A stretch of DNA of 64,000 nucleotides from CAZEAP01 sp964510315 (GCA_964510315.1 CAZEAP010000008.1:1-64000); one strand, 5' to 3'. Counted from the stretch's first letter, positions 1 through 8,690 are shown. The notes: generated by a model not told the origin, from the sequence alone. Numbers and translations: made by a program.

Positions 1-21
1 ATCTGCATCTGTGACCCGACC

Positions 22-109
22 GCGCCCCTCCGGGGCGCATGGTTACGGTTGGTCGGCCGGTCAACCAGGGCTGAAGCCCTGGCCTCCATCACATGGCCCC
101 TGCGGGGCC
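22..109. repeat. Cluster of three short perfect palindromes
   Basis: Perfect hairpins are read directly: GCGCCCC-TCC-GGGGCGC at 22-38, CCAGGGC-TGAA-GCCCTGG at 65-82 and GGCCCC-TGC-GGGGCC at 95-109. The middle one is nearly identical to a hairpin at 11993-12011, so they belong to one dispersed family. Their role is unknown; REP-like elements or non-autonomous mobile repeats are possible. Confidence 0.75.
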
Positions 110-130
110 GGGGGCGGCCGGTACGGGAAG

Positions 131-192
131 GTACGGCGCGGCAAAAGGGCGAGATGCGTTCGGCGCCTGGAGAGAAGGCGCCTCAGCATGAC
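131..192 (+). repeat. 62-bp direct repeat, copy 1
   Basis: This 62-bp segment recurs at 351-412 with only two mismatches (148/368 and 170/390), spaced exactly 220 bp apart. It contains an internal hairpin with arms GGCGCCT and AGGCGCC and ends in CTCAGCATGAC. It looks like a dispersed non-coding repeat; no flanking target duplication was identified. Confidence 0.85.
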
Positions 193-350
193 CATGTGCG
201 GGCCACCGCCCAAAGTGTCCTTCTGAGCGAGCGCATCTTCTGCGAGCGAAGTTTACCCGCCTGTGGCGGGAATCTCGCCGTTTGGTTCACTGCACCCGAT
301 CCGCATGGAAGCAGGGGCATCACTGGCATGCGAGACGACGGAGCGGTAAA

Positions 351-412
351 GTACGGCGCGGCAAAAGAGCGAGATGCGTTCGGCGCCTGAAGAGAAGGCG
401 CCTCAGCATGAC
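351..412 (+). repeat. 62-bp direct repeat, copy 2
   Basis: Second copy of the element at 131-192, with the same internal GGCGCCT/AGGCGCC hairpin. It lies about 60 bp before the LarA-like gene, so it could sit within or just upstream of that gene's promoter. Confidence 0.85.
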
Positions 413-473
413 GGCGTGGGGGGCGCCGGGCCGATTTGACTGCCGATGGATGCTTTCTACAGAGCAATGACAC

Positions 474-1730
474 ATGACTGAGAGCTGCCGGGTCCGCTGG
501 CGCATGTGGTACGGCCGCGAGTGCCTCGACCTCTCCTGGCCGGACGGGTGGGAGGTCCGAGTCCGCGGCATGGCCGATGGGCCCGGCATGTCGGACGAGC
601 AGATCGAGGCGGCAGTGAGTGCGCCCGTCGGCACTCCGCCCCTGGAGGAGCTGGCCCGGGGGTGCTCGGACTGCTGTATTCTGGTCGACGACCTGACCCG
701 ACCGACGCCGGCGCGGCGCGTTCTTCCGCCGCTCCTGGAGGCCCTGGGGCGGGTGGGCCTGGGCGAGCGCGAGGTCTTCTTCGTGGTTGCCGGAGGCGCC
801 CACGGACCGGTGAAACGGGCCGGACTGGAGAAGAAGCTCGGTCCCCGGCTCTGCGACCGGTACCGGGTCATGCGGCACGACACCCACCAGAACCTGACGC
901 GTGTGCCGAATGTTCCATGCCTCGGGGAGATGCTGCTGAACGAGTTCTTCGCCGGGGCTGACCTGAAGCTGGCCGTCACCGGCGTCATGCCCCACTTCAT
1001 GTGCGGTTTCAGCGGGGGCGCTAAGATCGTCATGCCCGGCTCGTGCGGCCTGGAGACCATCGCCCGAACCCACCAGCACACCGTGGAGGGACTGCCCGCC
1101 CGCGTCGGTGTGGTCGAGGGCAACCGGATGCGCGGGATCATCGAGGAGTCTGCCCGGAGGGCAGGGCTTGATTTCTGCCTCAACGCGCTGTTCAACTCCG
1201 CCGGTGAACTTGCCGGCCTGACCTGCGGTGAGCCGGAGGCGGCGCACCGGGCCGCGGCACGACAGGCCCGGCGCATCTACGCCACCGAGGCCGGCCGGGG
1301 GGCGGACGTCGGCGTCTTCAACGCGTTCCCCAAGGACACCGAGTTCATCCAGACGATGGCCGCCCTGAACGTCTGGTCCGACCGCAGCGGGCAGCAGGAA
1401 GCCCTGGTCCGGCCGGCCGGCTCGATCGTGGTGATCAGCGCCTGTCCGGAGGGACTGGGCGCGCACGAGCTGATAGAGTTCGGACGGAGGCAGTTCAAGC
1501 GGCGCGACCGCCACGGCTCCTTCAAGGAGATCCTCGGCGGCCGACGGCTCCTGTTCCTGGCCCCCGGCGTGGCCCCGGCCACCGTGGAACGCTACTACGG
1601 GCCGGCAGCAAGGCACTTCGCCACGTGGCCGTCGCTTCGGAATGAGCTTCAGGAACTTCACGCGGAAGGGGCGCGGGTGGACGTTTACCCGAGCGCGGCC
1701 CTCCAGATCGACGCCGCCGCCCTGCCGTGA
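474..1730 (+). CDS. LarA-family (nickel-dependent racemase-like, DUF2088) protein
   Basis: The 418-residue product belongs to the lactate racemase LarA family, whose characterised members racemise or epimerise 2-hydroxy acids using a nickel-pincer nucleotide cofactor. Visible family hallmarks are the DDLTRPTPA segment with its active-site arginine, a GAHG segment, an MRHDTHQN histidine cluster, and a K...H...GFSGGAKIVMPG stretch bearing the expected lysine and histidine. The length matches the family. No LarB, LarC or LarE cofactor-maturation gene is visible here, and the substrate cannot be read from sequence. The ATG at 474 has only a weak ribosome-binding site. It is convergent with the acyl-CoA synthetase, with 33 bp between the stop codons. 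Confidence 0.9.
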   Translation: MTESCRVRWRMWYGRECLDLSWPDGWEVRVRGMADGPGMSDEQIEAAVSAPVGTPPLEELARGCSDCCILVDDLTRPTPARRVLPPLLEALGRVGLGEREVFFVVAGGAHGPVKRAGLEKKLGPRLCDRYRVMRHDTHQNLTRVPNVPCLGEMLLNEFFAGADLKLAVTGVMPHFMCGFSGGAKIVMPGSCGLETIARTHQHTVEGLPARVGVVEGNRMRGIIEESARRAGLDFCLNALFNSAGELAGLTCGEPEAAHRAAARQARRIYATEAGRGADVGVFNAFPKDTEFIQTMAALNVWSDRSGQQEALVRPAGSIVVISACPEGLGAHELIEFGRRQFKRRDRHGSFKEILGGRRLLFLAPGVAPATVERYYGPAARHFATWPSLRNELQELHAEGARVDVYPSAALQIDAAALP

Positions 1731-1763
1731 CAGAAGCTCCGCGACGCCCCCGCACGTTGATCC

Positions 1764-3863
1764 TCAGTCGTCCGTCGAGATGCCGAGCCGGATGTCGACG
1801 GCCAGGACGCCCTCCCCCTCCGGGTAGACGATCAGGGGGTTCAGGTCGCACTCCGAGATGCGGGGGTGGTCGACGGCGAGGCGGGCGACGCGCGTGAGGC
1901 ACTCCTCCAGGGCCTCCAGATCGCCCTCGGGTTGGCCTCGAAAGGCGTGCAGGATGTCGGACGCGCGGATGCCCTCGATCATCTCCCGGGCGTCCCGTCG
2001 GCTCAGCGGCGCCACCCTGAAGATTACGTCCTCCAGCACCTCCACGTATGTGCCGCCGAGGCCGAACATGATGAGGGGGCCGAATTGTGGGTCCCGGTTC
2101 ACCCCCACGATCACCTCGCGCCCTTCGGGGGCCTGCTGCTGGACCAGGACGCCCTCCAGTTCCGCGTCCGGGTCGTATTCCCGCGCGGAGTCCATAACTT
2201 CGGCGAACGCCTGGCGGACGGCGTCCGCATCCTCCAGGCCGAGCTTCACGCCGCCGGCGTCGGACTTATGGAGGATATCCTCGGAGGAGATCTTCAGCAC
2301 AACGGGGTAGCCTATGTCGTCGGCCGCCTCGACAGCCGCCTCCGCGTCGCCGGCGAAGATGCTGCGGGGCAGCGGTATGCCGGCGGCTTCGGCGACGGCT
2401 CGCGCCTCGCGCTCGCCCAGCGTCTCCCGTCCCTTCTTCCGGGCGCTGTCCAGGGCTTCACTGAGGGCCGCGTCGTCGAACTCGTAGGAGGGCGGCTCCT
2501 CCGGCTCGGTGCGGAGCCAGTCGCGGTAGGCGAACATGGCTTCCAGGGCCTGCGCCGCCCGGTCGGGCTGCTCGAAGTTTGGTATGGCGCGGCGGTCCAG
2601 CATGTTCCAGGCCTCCTGCACCGACGCGCTGCCCATGAAGGAGGTGATGACCGGCTTCTGGATGTCCCCGCCCACGTCCGCCACGGCCTCGGCGGTCTTC
2701 TCGACCTCTGTCGACGTCTGGGGAGTGAGGATGGTGAGCACTGCGCCGACGCCTTCGTCCTCGGCGACGGTCCGGACCGCCATGCGGTATCGATCTGCCC
2801 TGGCGTCGCCCAGCACGTCCACGGGGTTGCGGATGTTGGCCTGCGGCGGAAGGCGCTCGTCGAGGGCGGTGGTGGTGGCGTCGGAGAAATCGGCCATCTC
2901 CAGGCCGAGTGACTCTATGGTGTCGGTGGCGACGATGCCCGGTCCGCCGGCGTTGGTGACCACCGCCACGCCCCCGGAGGCCGGAAGCTTGCGGCAGGCG
3001 AAGGCGCGGGCGTAGTCGAAAAGCCCCTCCACCGTGTCGGCCCGGAAGACGCCGCACTGCCGGAAAGCCGCCTCGTAGGCCGAATCGGCACCCGCCAGGC
3101 TGCCGGTGTGGCTGGAGGCCGCCCGGGCGCCGCGGGAGGTGCGCCCGGATTTGAAGATGACCACCGGCTTCTTCCGCGTCACGCCGGAGGCCACTTCCAT
3201 GAACCGGCGCCCCTCGTCGATGCTCTCCACGTACCCGAGGATCACGTCGCTCTCCTCGTCCTCGCCGAGGGCCTCGATCAGGTCGGTCTCGTCGACGTCC
3301 GCCTTGTTGCCGTAGCTGACGAACCGGGACAGGCCGATGTCCTCCCCTACGGCAAGGTCGAGGATGGCCGTTCCCAGCGCCCCCGACTGGCTGAAGAAGG
3401 CGATGTTGCCGGGCCGGGGCATGGTGGCGCCGAAGGAAGCGTTCAGATTCGTGGCCGGGCTGATCACCCCGAGGCAGTTGGGACCGATGCAGCGGATTCC
3501 GTGCCGCTCGCACTTCTCGACCAGTTCCTCTTCCAGGCGGGCGCCCTCCTCGCCGGACTCCTTGAACCCCGCCGAGATCACGATGACGGAACCGATGTCC
3601 TTCTCGGCGCACTCGTCGAGCACGTCCGGAACGTAGGGTGCGGGGATGGCGATGACGGCCAGTTCGACCTCGGCCTCGACCTCGGTCACCGAGCTGAAGC
3701 ACTCCAGGTCGAGTATGGTGTCGGCTTTCGGGTTGACCGGGAATATCTCCCCTTCGTAGCCGCCTTCCAACAGGTTTTCCACTACGTCGTGCCCCACCTT
3801 CCCCGGCGTCCGGCTGGCGCCGATCACCGCGATGGAACGTGGATCGAAGAAGCTCTCCAGCAT
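1764..3863 (-). CDS. Acyl-CoA synthetase, ADP/NDP-forming (acetate-CoA ligase type)
   Basis: This 699-residue protein is a single-chain NDP-forming acyl-CoA synthetase, which interconverts acyl-CoA plus ADP and phosphate with free acid, CoA and ATP. An N-terminal CoA-binding domain begins near residue 5 (FDPRSIAVIGAS). The middle is succinyl-CoA-ligase-like and includes an SSHTGSLAG segment carrying the likely phosphorylated histidine. The C-terminal ATP-grasp domain includes GYPVVLKISS and HKSDAGGV. The frame is open further upstream, but homology starts at the ATG at 3863 (MLESFF), so that start is chosen although its ribosome-binding site is weak. Such enzymes commonly make ATP in fermentative organisms, which fits the anaerobe-like gene set. 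Confidence 0.95.
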   Translation of the reverse strand: MLESFFDPRSIAVIGASRTPGKVGHDVVENLLEGGYEGEIFPVNPKADTILDLECFSSVTEVEAEVELAVIAIPAPYVPDVLDECAEKDIGSVIVISAGFKESGEEGARLEEELVEKCERHGIRCIGPNCLGVISPATNLNASFGATMPRPGNIAFFSQSGALGTAILDLAVGEDIGLSRFVSYGNKADVDETDLIEALGEDEESDVILGYVESIDEGRRFMEVASGVTRKKPVVIFKSGRTSRGARAASSHTGSLAGADSAYEAAFRQCGVFRADTVEGLFDYARAFACRKLPASGGVAVVTNAGGPGIVATDTIESLGLEMADFSDATTTALDERLPPQANIRNPVDVLGDARADRYRMAVRTVAEDEGVGAVLTILTPQTSTEVEKTAEAVADVGGDIQKPVITSFMGSASVQEAWNMLDRRAIPNFEQPDRAAQALEAMFAYRDWLRTEPEEPPSYEFDDAALSEALDSARKKGRETLGEREARAVAEAAGIPLPRSIFAGDAEAAVEAADDIGYPVVLKISSEDILHKSDAGGVKLGLEDADAVRQAFAEVMDSAREYDPDAELEGVLVQQQAPEGREVIVGVNRDPQFGPLIMFGLGGTYVEVLEDVIFRVAPLSRRDAREMIEGIRASDILHAFRGQPEGDLEALEECLTRVARLAVDHPRISECDLNPLIVYPEGEGVLAVDIRLGISTDD

Positions 3864-4042
3864 GGCGTTCTCGCCCCCGGCGTTGGAGGTTCTGTGCGTT
3901 TGGGCAGCCGCCCCGGGCGGCACCAGATAGTCTACCCGCCGGACGGCGCTCTGCAACCGGACGGGGGGGTTGCGGGCCTTCCCTCCCGGTGCTACACTCA
4001 CCGGGCGGCCGCCGTGGTTGCCATATTCCGAGGGAGGTAACG

Positions 4043-4927
4043 ATGGGTCCGATGGAGCACGGCCGTATACCCGTCCTGTCCGTCGCCGGGCGGACCGTGC
4101 CGGAGGCGTGGGAAAAGGCGGTCCTCGCCGTGTGGGACGAGGGGGTGGAGGTGCGGACCGAATACGACCGGCCGGAGGATCCGCCCAGCCTGGACGCAAC
4201 CGTCATGGTGAAGGTGGGGGAGCCGCTGGCCGAACCGCGCATCCACAAGAACTTCCCCGGCGGGCCGGCGGACCTGGAGGTCTACCGCCAGGAGGTCGTG
4301 GAGGGCATCCACGACCACTGGATCGATCCGCGCGAAGGGAAGTGGACCTACACCTATCACCAGCGGCTTTTCGCCTACCGCCCGCTGCTGGACCTGCTGA
4401 ATCCCGATGAGGGCCCGCAGTTTCCGCCCCTCGACCAGTTGGAGTACATGGTCGAGAAACTGGCCGACGTGCCCTACACGCGGCGCGCCCAGGCCATCAC
4501 CTGGATTCCCCACTGCGACCCGGGCACCGAGGATCCGCCGTGCCTCCAGCGGGTGTGGGCCAGGCTTCTGCCCGACCCCGACGGCGGCCATGTGCTCAAC
4601 CTCAACACCCACTGGCGCTCCAGGGACCTCTACAAGGCGTGGTTCATGAACGTCTACGCACTGACCGACCTCCAGCGCCTGATGGCGCAGCGGCTGGAGG
4701 AGCGGCTGGGGAAGCCGGTCCGCCCCGGGCGGTACGTCGACGTCTCCGACAGCCTCCACATTTACGGCAGCTATCGGGACGAGGAGCTGGAGGCGGAGAT
4801 CGACAAGATGAAGTCCAGCCCCTGGACCGAGCGCGCGTGGGAGAGATCGGTGCTGGTGCCGATGTTCGAGGAGGCCCGCCGAAAACTCGCCGAGGACCCC
4901 GACCACTACGCCCGCGGCGAACACTGA
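4043..4927 (+). CDS. Thymidylate-synthase-fold protein (ThyA-like, divergent/archaeal-type)
   Basis: This 294-residue protein shows the ThyA core. An arginine pair (147-148, RRAQAITW) could bind phosphate. The candidate nucleophile is Cys167 in DPPC. The segment after RSRD holds Asp195, and Asn203 in WFMNVYAL sits where ThyA uses Asn to select dUMP. The remaining sequence is unlike standard E. coli ThyA and closer to the divergent archaeal-type synthases. It may methylate dUMP with methylene-tetrahydrofolate; a hydroxymethylase or another C1 reaction on a pyrimidine nucleotide cannot be excluded. An AGGGAGGT ribosome-binding site lies just upstream of the ATG. It is divergent from the acyl-CoA synthetase with a gap of about 180 bp. 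No dihydrofolate reductase gene lies nearby. Confidence 0.85.
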   Translation: MGPMEHGRIPVLSVAGRTVPEAWEKAVLAVWDEGVEVRTEYDRPEDPPSLDATVMVKVGEPLAEPRIHKNFPGGPADLEVYRQEVVEGIHDHWIDPREGKWTYTYHQRLFAYRPLLDLLNPDEGPQFPPLDQLEYMVEKLADVPYTRRAQAITWIPHCDPGTEDPPCLQRVWARLLPDPDGGHVLNLNTHWRSRDLYKAWFMNVYALTDLQRLMAQRLEERLGKPVRPGRYVDVSDSLHIYGSYRDEELEAEIDKMKSSPWTERAWERSVLVPMFEEARRKLAEDPDHYARGEH

Positions 4928-4942
4928 GCAGCGCGGGTGTCC

Positions 4943-5101
4943 TCAGGCAAAGATGTCAGTCTCTTTTCTCTCCGGGCGGGGGACCTCGGCGCCACAGCGG
5001 GGGCAGGAGATATCGGCTTTTGGTTTCAGCCTGCGGGGAGCGCGCGACCTCAGCCCGGCTCCGGCGGGACTGGTTCGGCTGCCAGCCTTGAGCTTAGTCA
5101 A
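4943..5101 (-). CDS. Possible small protein with a CxxC zinc-ribbon half
   Basis: A 52-residue frame could start at TTG 5101, preceded by GAGGT a few bases upstream. It encodes a basic, proline-rich N-terminus and a tail reading DISCPRCGAEVPRPERK. One CPRC knuckle is present, so only half of a normal four-cysteine zinc ribbon. The start codon is weak and there is no conserved neighbour, so this may be a gene remnant or chance. Confidence 0.22.
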   Translation of the reverse strand: MTKLKAGSRTSPAGAGLRSRAPRRLKPKADISCPRCGAEVPRPERKETDIFA

Positions 5102-5601
5102 GAGACCTCGTGCGTTGCGCGGCGGGCGCGTCCATCCAGGGCATCGAGCGGCTCAGCGCCCGGATAGAGCCGCCTCCGGGGCGGGAAAGGCTCAAGCGGT
5201 CGAAACTGTGGCGACGCAGGTACTGACGCACGGGCCGAATCGCCGCGAGAAGAAGGTCGGCTTCGGCGACAAGCCGGGAGTATCTCGCACTTGTGCGCGG
5301 CGCCGGATAATGGTATGATGTTGGTGAAGGATACGCTCCCTTCGCGCCCTGTGGGCGGCATGGCCTTTTGGCCATGTGGAGCAGTTTGAGTCTCGTTCCA
5401 AGGCTCTGCTAGCCAGCCGATGCGGGCGGTTTTCAGTTCGTGTTCGGATGGCAAGAGATCTGTAGGCCCTGCTTTCCCCATCGAGGATTCCCTCCTCCCG
5501 GGGGCGAACGCCCGGCTTCCAGTACTCGACCGCAGTCCCGAACGAACCCTCACCCTGCTCACCGACCAGCAAGCGTCAAAGGATGAGCGGCTTTCATGAC
5601 T

Positions 5602-5638
5602 GCGAGCGCAGTACGCGCAATGCTGCGCGTTCGCTCGC
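5602..5638 (+). promoter_or_regulatory. Structured leader hairpin upstream of the cold-shock gene
   Basis: Arms GCGAGCG...CGCGC (5602-5618) and GCGCG..CGCTCGC (5625-5638) pair around the loop AATGCT, with a small internal asymmetry. The structure ends about 33 nt before the cold-shock start codon. Cold-shock mRNAs commonly use structured leaders, so a role in translation control is plausible but not shown. Confidence 0.4.
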
Positions 5639-5671
5639 GGCAGAAGCATTGTATCTTGTGAGGTGACGTAG

Positions 5672-5875
5672 ATGACTGAAGGAAAAGTGAAGTGGTTCAG
5701 TGACCAGAAGGGTTTCGGATTCATCACCCCGGAAGACGGCGGCGAAGACGTTTTCGTGCATCACAGCGCCATCCAGGGCAGCGGCTACAAGTCACTGGCC
5801 GAGGACGACGTGGTGCAGTTCGACGTGGAGAAGGGCCCCAAAGGCCTTCGCGCTGCTAACGTGGTGAAGGTCTGA
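5672..5875 (+). CDS. Cold-shock domain protein (CspA family)
   Basis: This 67-residue single cold-shock domain has both RNA-binding motifs, KGFGFI (RNP1) and VFVHH (RNP2), and the usual family length. Such proteins bind single-stranded RNA and DNA and act as RNA chaperones in the cytoplasm. The ATG is preceded by GAGGTG at suitable distance. It appears monocistronic: a structured leader lies upstream and a strong terminator follows the stop codon. It could be a true cold-induced protein or a constitutive Csp; sequence alone does not say. Confidence 0.97.
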   Translation: MTEGKVKWFSDQKGFGFITPEDGGEDVFVHHSAIQGSGYKSLAEDDVVQFDVEKGPKGLRAANVVKV

Positions 5876-5906
5876 CGCACCGTTGACCGCTGAGAAGCGA
5901 ATCTGC

Positions 5907-5945
5907 GACGCCGCCGTGCGGAGGGACACGGCGGCGTCCTTTTTT
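5907..5945 (+). terminator. Rho-independent terminator after the cold-shock gene
   Basis: A perfect 12-bp stem (GACGCCGCCGTG / CACGGCGGCGTC) with an 8-nt loop is followed, after one C, by six T residues. It starts about 31 nt after the cold-shock stop codon and is the clearest intrinsic terminator in the window. Confidence 0.93.
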
Positions 5946-6427
5946 CGTGCCCATGCATCGACTGGAACTCGGCGGCAGAGGGCACGGGCTGCGGCACGGC
6001 GAGATCAACATCGAATGTGGCTTACGAACGGAACAAGAAACCGCGTCCGGAATCTCGCCGTACGCCGGACGAGTCCGCAGAAAGGGACGCCCCGCGCCTG
6101 GAGGGCGTTCGGAACCCGGATTCTCCCGGAACCGCCAGTGGTTCAGATGTGCATAAGGCAAAACCCGCCATCTTGTCCCTGAGTTCGGGGCGAGCCTGAA
6201 CAGTGAGTTCCACCACCTTCGCGTGAAGGGGAGGCCGTTGCGGATTATGCACCTCGCCACATAGCATGCGCCATACTCGTGCGAAATCTATCATGTGGCA
6301 GTCAGTTTCGACCGGGCCTCCGGCTCATCCAAAATGCAGGCGGGCAACAGGTCGTGAGGTGCATGCAGGAAGAAGCTGTTGGATGCCGGGCACCGGTGGG
6401 CGGGACTCTGCGCGGGGGTTTGGGTTG
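5946..6427. other. Intergenic region, nothing recognised
   Basis: About 480 bp lie between the cold-shock terminator and the end of the URO-D-like gene. Only short frames without recognisable products are present. A 13-bp string GGAATCTCGCCGT near 6050 also occurs near 270, possibly a fragment of the dispersed repeat seen at the left edge. Confidence 0.5.
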
Positions 6428-7567
6428 CTACAGCCAGCCGGTTAGTTTGGCCAGCAGGCGGCTGTAGTGGATGAAGTTCGGCCAGGAGATGTCCGACGGG
6501 ACGCCGTGGTCGCAGCTCGGGATGTAGCCGCCGTCCTCCACGACCGGCGCCACGTGGTCCAGCGCCTCCTCTATGACGGCTCCCCCGCCGGCGATGGCCC
6601 GCTTGTCCACCCCGCCGCGGTAGGCCATCCGGTGCCCGAAGCGCCGGCGCATGGGCACCACGTCGTTGCCGGCGGCCACCTCGATGGGGTTGCAGCAGTC
6701 GAACCCCGCCTCGATCCAGACCGGGATGAGCTGGTCGATCCGGCCGTCGGAATCCATGTCCACGATGGCGACGCCGCCCTCCCGCGCCTCCTCGATCCAC
6801 CGCCGGTAGGTGGCCAGCAGGAACTCCCGCGCCATCTCGGGGGAGATCATGGGTTTCTCCTTGTAGGCCATGTCTTCGCTGATGAAGATGTGGTCCACCA
6901 CGCCCTCCTCCAGCAGCGGCGCCAGCGTGCCGGATACGAACTCCGTCCAGGTCCGGAACATCTCCCGGAGGAAGTCGGGATCGTCCATGAACAGCATGCA
7001 GAGCCGCTCGAAGCCGACCCACTCCCGCGTCTGCCAGAAGGGGCCGGGGAAGGCGACGGTCGAGACGTAGTCCCGCTCGCGGAGCTTCCGGCAGCGTTCG
7101 GCGAAGTCGTCCGGGAAGCGTTCGGGGTCCTCCGGGTCGTAGCGGCGCCTGACGTCTTCCCAGTCCTCTCGGGATTCCACGGGCAGCTTGATCCACTTCC
7201 GCGTGACGAAGTCCTTGGCGTAACGGAGGTAGCTGGGGTCGAATTCGTCGGAGATTTCGCAGACATTGCCCTTCCAGTCCCGCACGATGTAGTGGCCGTC
7301 CCGGTGCTCCAGGATCTCCTCCTTGAACTCCGGGATCATGCGGAAGTTGATCCCGTGGCCGACGCGGGGCCTGGTTTCCGGCAACTCAACGCCGATCTCC
7401 CGGCAGAGGGCCCCGAACCAGTTCTCCCCCTCGGGAAGGCCCTCCCTTCGCCACCGGGCCAGTGTGGACTCCCGCGGCCCGCCCGGCCGGAAGGGGACGC
7501 GGTCGGGATTGCGGAACTTCAGGGTGCGGATCCACCGCTGCCGGGGCGTCGGTTCATCGTCGGTCAC
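6428..7567 (-). CDS. Uroporphyrinogen-decarboxylase-fold methyltransferase-like protein
   Basis: This 379-residue protein resembles the URO-D superfamily, which includes haem-pathway HemE and the corrinoid-dependent methyltransferases MtaA, MtbA and CmuA. The MRxLxFRxPDRVPF-like opening, the central aspartate-rich DMDSDG segment, and the closing GGYIPSCDHGVPSDISW block are typical of the non-HemE branch found in anaerobes. It starts at GTG 7567 with a GGAGG site at good spacing. It is the last gene of a four-gene operon headed by an MttB-like methyltransferase, which favours a methyl-transfer role over haem synthesis. No corrinoid-binding protein or reductive activase is encoded nearby, so its partner must lie elsewhere. 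Confidence 0.88.
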   Translation of the reverse strand: MTDDEPTPRQRWIRTLKFRNPDRVPFRPGGPRESTLARWRREGLPEGENWFGALCREIGVELPETRPRVGHGINFRMIPEFKEEILEHRDGHYIVRDWKGNVCEISDEFDPSYLRYAKDFVTRKWIKLPVESREDWEDVRRRYDPEDPERFPDDFAERCRKLRERDYVSTVAFPGPFWQTREWVGFERLCMLFMDDPDFLREMFRTWTEFVSGTLAPLLEEGVVDHIFISEDMAYKEKPMISPEMAREFLLATYRRWIEEAREGGVAIVDMDSDGRIDQLIPVWIEAGFDCCNPIEVAAGNDVVPMRRRFGHRMAYRGGVDKRAIAGGGAVIEEALDHVAPVVEDGGYIPSCDHGVPSDISWPNFIHYSRLLAKLTGWL

Positions 7568-7610
7568 GGCATCCTCCGGACGGATGGGGGATTGGACTGT
7601 GGAGCGGGGT

Positions 7611-8690
7611 TCAGTCGCCGAGGGCGGGCACGTCCCGCGTGATGCGTTCGGCGCGGTAGCTGCCCCAGCCGCTCGGGCAAAGCTCGACGTCCCAGACGAC
7701 CTCGCCCTCCGGGGTGACCTCGAAGTAGCGGGTGGTGTCGCCCTCGGTGCGCGTTCCGAACACCATCAGCGTGTTGCCGTTGGGCAGGCGGTCGGCATCG
7801 CCCCAGATGGGGGTGTAGAGGGACTCCTCGGGGCGCCACTCCCATACGGCGCTGGCCCGCATGTTCTCCTCGTCGATCTCCAGCTCGACGGCCCGGCTGT
7901 ACTCTCCGCCGAATTCGTCCGGCCGGCCGGTGCCGTTGTCGTAGATCAGCAGGTTGCCGCCCGGCTGCAGCTCCGGCGAGTGCTGATGGTAGAACTGGTC
8001 GGCGGGGTCCATCTCGAAATCGCCGCCGACCCCCAGGCGCCACAGTATCTCGCCGCTGTCCCTGTCGACCTTCAGGATGGAGTTCATGTTGCGGCAGGAG
8101 ACGTAGCAGGTGTCGTCGCGCGGGTCGGGCTCGACGGTGTTGGAATGGCTGTAGTCGTAGCGGTCGGTCTCCGGCCGGTGGTGGTCGAAGAGGTGCCAGT
8201 TCCAGGCGACGCGGTTCTCGGCCGGGTCCCACTCGATGATCTGGTCGCCCAGAAGCTCGCGTCCCCAGCGCTCGAAGTGGCGCGCGTCATTGGTGAGGAA
8301 CACGTAATGGCCTTCGGGCGTTTTGTGGATGTGATGGTGGTTCACGAGGAGATTTTCCCACAGGATTTCGCCGTCCCAGCTCACCTCGAAGGCCGGCACG
8401 CGGGCGAGGGCCTCGACGATGTTGGTTCCGCAGACCAGCACGCCGCGCCCGGTGGTGCGCACGTCGATGTCGCCGCGCAGGTCGGGCACGTGGGCGGTGT
8501 AACCCCAGTGGCATTCGATGGGGCCCCGCTGGTAGAACCAGCGGGTCTCGCCGTGGGCGTCGATGACGGCGGCCGTCAGGGGCACCCCGAGGGGATGGTT
8601 CGAGAAGTTGACCAGGGTGTGCCCCGGCTGCATCTTACCTTCCCTGCACACTCTGACGCGTATCTCAGGCCATGTCTCCGGCAGTTGCAT
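7611..8690 (-). CDS. Arylsulfotransferase (ASST)-like beta-propeller protein
   Basis: This 359-residue protein matches the arylsulfate sulfotransferase family by its repeated propeller blades and motifs such as NHHHIHKTPEGHYVF, SHSNTV, GEILWRLG, QHSPELQPGGNLLIYDNG and LPNGNTLMV. Characterised members move sulfate between phenolic compounds through a histidine nucleophile in the periplasm. No signal peptide is visible, so this one may be cytosolic or have lost transferase activity. The ATG at 8690 follows GAGGAG and agrees with the family start; the frame continues upstream without homology. It sits 43 bp before the URO-D-like gene and 40 bp after the GH4 gene. Confidence 0.85.
   Translation of the reverse strand: MQLPETWPEIRVRVCREGKMQPGHTLVNFSNHPLGVPLTAAVIDAHGETRWFYQRGPIECHWGYTAHVPDLRGDIDVRTTGRGVLVCGTNIVEALARVPAFEVSWDGEILWENLLVNHHHIHKTPEGHYVFLTNDARHFERWGRELLGDQIIEWDPAENRVAWNWHLFDHHRPETDRYDYSHSNTVEPDPRDDTCYVSCRNMNSILKVDRDSGEILWRLGVGGDFEMDPADQFYHQHSPELQPGGNLLIYDNGTGRPDEFGGEYSRAVELEIDEENMRASAVWEWRPEESLYTPIWGDADRLPNGNTLMVFGTRTEGDTTRYFEVTPEGEVVWDVELCPSGWGSYRAERITRDVPALGD

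Larger units (their letters stand above)
1..473. other. Intergenic region rich in palindromes and dispersed repeats
   Basis: No credible gene is seen here. The stretch holds three compact perfect hairpins (22-38, 65-82 and 95-109) and two copies of a 62-bp repeat, listed separately. Around 214-290 there is a further CTGAG...GCATCT-type segment that looks like a diverged copy of the 62-bp element in the other orientation, then a CCCGCC-TGT-GGCGGG hairpin. The several short open frames across it have no recognisable product. Confidence 0.7.
4928..5671. other. Intergenic region with no clear gene apart from one doubtful small ORF
   Basis: About 740 bp separate the thymidylate-synthase-like gene from the cold-shock gene. 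Overlapping open frames on both strands have no recognisable product and unnatural composition. Visible structures are a small palindrome near 5370 (CATGGCC TTTT GGCCATG), a leader hairpin just before the cold-shock gene, and a possible 52-codon zinc-ribbon-like frame at 4943-5101 on the minus strand. Part of it may be a decayed gene. Confidence 0.5.

Noticed and set aside
183..1661. A 492-codon minus-strand open frame
   Set aside because: It is antisense to the LarA-like gene and spans non-coding repeats, with unnatural composition.
3108..4040. A 310-codon plus-strand open frame
   Set aside because: It is antisense to the acyl-CoA synthetase gene, whose domains are certain.
5098..5727. A 209-codon minus-strand open frame
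   Set aside because: It overlaps the start of the well-supported cold-shock gene and shows no recognisable domain or natural composition.
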